Source of the DNA: CAZPQV01 sp964588705
Lineage (GTDB): Bacteria; Bacteroidota; Bacteroidia; Flavobacteriales; Weeksellaceae
DNA: 7,670 nt
Reading direction: 5' to 3'
NCBI GenBank assembly: GCA_964588705.1
Contig: CAZPQV010000087.1
Coordinates: 1 to 7,670, forward strand
The notes under the pieces are model-generated. The model had not been told where the DNA came from and did not search any database. It was given only the letters and a program-made list of their open reading frames with translations. Within the stretch, counting starts at the first letter, position 1, and every line of letters starts with the position of its first letter. Position numbers and translations under genes: made by a program. Positions 5,254 through 7,670 of this stretch are shown one piece after another.

Positions 5254-7670
5254 TTAAAATTGAAAGTTAAGTCCTAATGAATATACTTTTGGTCTTTGAT
5301 AGAAACCGTTGTCGATATTTCCGAAAATCTCTGGGTCTACTCCTGAGTAATCTGTAATTACAAATACGTTCTGAGCCATACCAAATACTTTCAGTTTTGT
5401 ATTGTTGAAGATTTCGCCAAAATCATATCCGATTGAAAGGTTATCCATTCTTAGGAAAGAAGCATCTTCCACAAAAGCATCACTCCAGTACTGCGGTGTA
5501 AGGAATCCGTAGTTTGCAGTAGTTTTACTGATATTCTGTAGGTATTCGTTAGTTGCAATACTTTGTACGTTAGATTGTGATGCGAAGTTGTTGTACACGT
5601 AGTTTCCTAATACCGCTCTTAATGAAGTAGAGAATTCCCAGTTCTTATGAGTCAGTTTTGTAGAGAAACCAAATGTTGCATCAGGCGTAGTTGATTTGTA
5701 GAAATACTTATCTGCCGCAGTAATTACACCGTCGCCATTTCTGTCTACATAAACACCATCAAGCGGTTTTCCTGCAGTGTCATATACCTGCTGATAAACA
5801 AGGAAGCTGTTTGGCGTGTAACCAACAGAGTGTCCCTGTACCATGTTACCAGTACCGCCGGAAATACCTCCCGTCTGAATGATATATCCTTCTTCTACCT
5901 GATCAGAGAAAGAAATAATTTTCGGATCGTAGTGAGCTGTGTTGAATGTGAAATCCCATCTTGTATCCTCGTTCTTAATAGGAGTTACGTTGATTAAGAA
6001 TTCAATACCTTTAGTTTCCATCTCACCGATGTTCTTAAAGTTTCTGTTACTGAATTCCCCTGCAGGAACGCCTACATAAGCTAAAAGATCTACAGTGTTT
6101 TTCTTAAATACGTCGATAGCACCGGTAATTCTGTTATTCCAGAAACCGAAATCCAAACCTGCGTTTACAGTTCTTGTAGTTTCCCAAGTTAAGTTAGGGT
6201 TATACTGAGTTGGACGGTACATGTAGTAGAACTGCTCACCAAATCCGTATTGTGCACCCGGTTCAGAAATATTATATGAAGGGAATGACAGATACCATCC
6301 ACCAACTTCCTGCTGTCCGGTTTCACCCCAACCTGCTCTCAGTTTAAGGTCACTGATAACGTTGGATCCTTTAAGGAAGTTTTCATTTTTAATTTTCCAT
6401 GCTGCAGAAACCGCAGGGAAAGTACCCCAAAGGTTACTTACATCTTCTGTACCGTTATAGAATCTTGAAGTACCGTCTCTTCTTACAGATCCGGTTAAGA
6501 TATACTTATTTGCAATGGTGAAAATACCACGACCGTAGAAAGACAATAGAACAAGATTTCCTTCTCCGTCTCTTGGCATTTCAGTAGCGTCGTAGCTTGG
6601 GTCACCATGATAAGTCATTGCACCAGGTACAAAACTGTTGAATTTCTGGTAAGAGTGTCCTGCCATTAAATCAAGTTTTGTATCAATTGCATCAACATTT
6701 TTCACATAGTTGAAGAACGTTTCAAAAAGTTGGTTAGATTTTTCCTGCTCGTAATCTCTTCTTGAACCAAGAGTGAACAATGTTCCTCTGTAACCAGGAT
6801 ATTCAGTAGTTGCACCTGTACCTTTCTGATAATCGTAACCAACGTTCACGTTCCAGTGTAAATCCGGAAGGAAGTGGAATTTATAATCAGTCTGTAAATT
6901 AGCAATACCTCTGAAAACTGTAGAAACGTCTCTTCTTGAAGCTAAAGATGCCAATGGGTTGCTGGTTGCATTCCCGTTGATATTACCTGAATCTAACCAC
7001 CATTCCCAGTAATTGCCTACTCTGTTACCATTAACTCCGTAGTCGTAAACAGGCTGTGTTGGGTCGAAATACTGTGCCGCTCCAATTACACCTGCAGGGA
7101 ATCTGTTTTCGGTCATCGATCCTTTAAGGTTAGCAGTTACGCTTAGGTGATTATCGAAAAATTTCGGAGTCATGTTTAAACCAACAGATGTTCTTCTGAA
7201 TTCGTTGGTTCTTACAATACCGTTCTGCTCATTATAACCTAAAGACAAACGGTAAGGAAGTCCTTTAATACCTCCACTGATGGCAAGGTTGTTATCCGTT
7301 CCCCAAGCCTGCTGATAAATAAGATCCTGCCAGTTGGTATTTGCAGTGCCAGTTTATCGATGTAGTTTTGGCTTGCATTCTGAGCAACAAATTCTCTGAA
7401 CTCATCTGCAGTAAGTACATCCAGATTTCCCATTTTTGTAGAAACCGATGCAGTGGTTGATAAGTTAACTCTCAGTCTTCCTGCTGAACCTTTCTTAGTG
7501 GTAATTAAAATAACACCATTCGAAGCTCTGTTACCATAAATTGCAGCAGCAGAAGCATCTTTAAGGATATCGAAAGATTCAATATCATTCGGGTTGATTA
7601 ATGCTAAAGCATTTGATGCTCCGGATACACCTCCAAAATCCATCGGAATACCGTCTACAACAATTAGTGG
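5254..7670 (-). CDS. susC: SusC-family TonB-dependent outer-membrane transporter, 5'-truncated by window and frameshifted
   Basis: The gene enters at the right edge in frame and ends at TAA 5256-5254. About 805 residues are seen once one missing base is restored. The signal peptide, the carboxypeptidase-regulatory-like domain and the TonB box lie outside. The first visible residues are the SusC plug: PLIVVDGIP, then INPNDIESFDILKDASAAAI, YGNRASNGVILITTKKG. The 22-strand barrel follows, with SLGYNEQNGIVRTNEFRR, an EF-hand-like loop DRNGDGVITAADK and the C-terminal beta-signal LGLNFQF that directs assembly by Bam. Near 7350 one base is absent. The first frame stops at 7239-7241 after 36 shifted residues. 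Restoring one base gives KL-GTANTNWQDLIYQQAWGT, which fits the family and joins the long downstream frame. ATG at 7248 is internal, not a real start. The protein imports oligosaccharides with SusD, powered by TonB. A sequencing error seems likelier than a true mutation. Confidence 0.93.
7350..7351 (-). other. single-base deletion (frameshift) in the susC-like gene
   Basis: On the minus strand the bases read AAACT-GGCACTGCAAATACC. One base is needed between 7351 and 7350 to keep the frame. The likely original is CTTGGC or CTGGGC; the second would be loss of one G from a GGG run. With one base added, the visible 2417 bases become 2418, exactly 806 codons including the stop, and the SusC sequence is continuous. 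Confidence 0.9.

Noticed and set aside
7239..7248. ATG at 7248 as the true start of a 664-residue transporter
   Set aside because: It lies in the middle of a conserved SusC barrel segment (YRLSLGYNEQ) and would lack the signal peptide and plug.

Overview
The window looks like chromosomal DNA of a low-GC member of Bacteroidota, most likely a flavobacterium of the Chryseobacterium/Weeksellaceae type. The taxonomic call is inference. It rests on AT-rich spacers without strong Shine-Dalgarno sequences, a tandem SusC/SusD pair, several Bacteroidota-style surface lipoproteins and one weak candidate Bacteroidota promoter. The sequence appears to be draft quality: it holds one run of 10 N and one single-base frameshift.

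All recognisable genes lie on the minus strand, so transcription runs from high to low coordinates. In that order the window holds: a SusC-type TonB-dependent outer-membrane transporter (7670-5254, 5' end outside the window, frameshifted near 7350); a SusD-type glycan-binding lipoprotein (5246-3684); a shorter SusE/SusF-type lipoprotein (3664-2582); a longer SusE/SusF-type lipoprotein interrupted by the N run (2549-1195); a strong intrinsic terminator (1173-1148); and the N-terminal 356 residues of a SusB-like GH97 glycoside hydrolase (1069 to beyond position 1). The first four genes are separated by only 7, 19 and 32 bases and almost certainly form one operon.

Together this is an alpha-glucan (starch, maltodextrin) utilisation locus. 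SusD and the two SusE/F-like lipoproteins would bind the polysaccharide at the cell surface. SusC with SusD would import oligosaccharides across the outer membrane. The periplasmic GH97 enzyme would release glucose. The starch assignment is inferred from the SusE/SusF plus GH97 combination; SusC/SusD alone would not fix the substrate.

The system is of a well-known kind and I see no new one here. The points worth checking are the SusC frameshift, the frame arithmetic at the N gap (which suggests very few bases are missing), the modular duplication within the SusE/F-like proteins, and the terminator that separates the GH97 gene from the binding and transport operon. No tRNA, rRNA, CRISPR array, insertion sequence or plus-strand gene was found.
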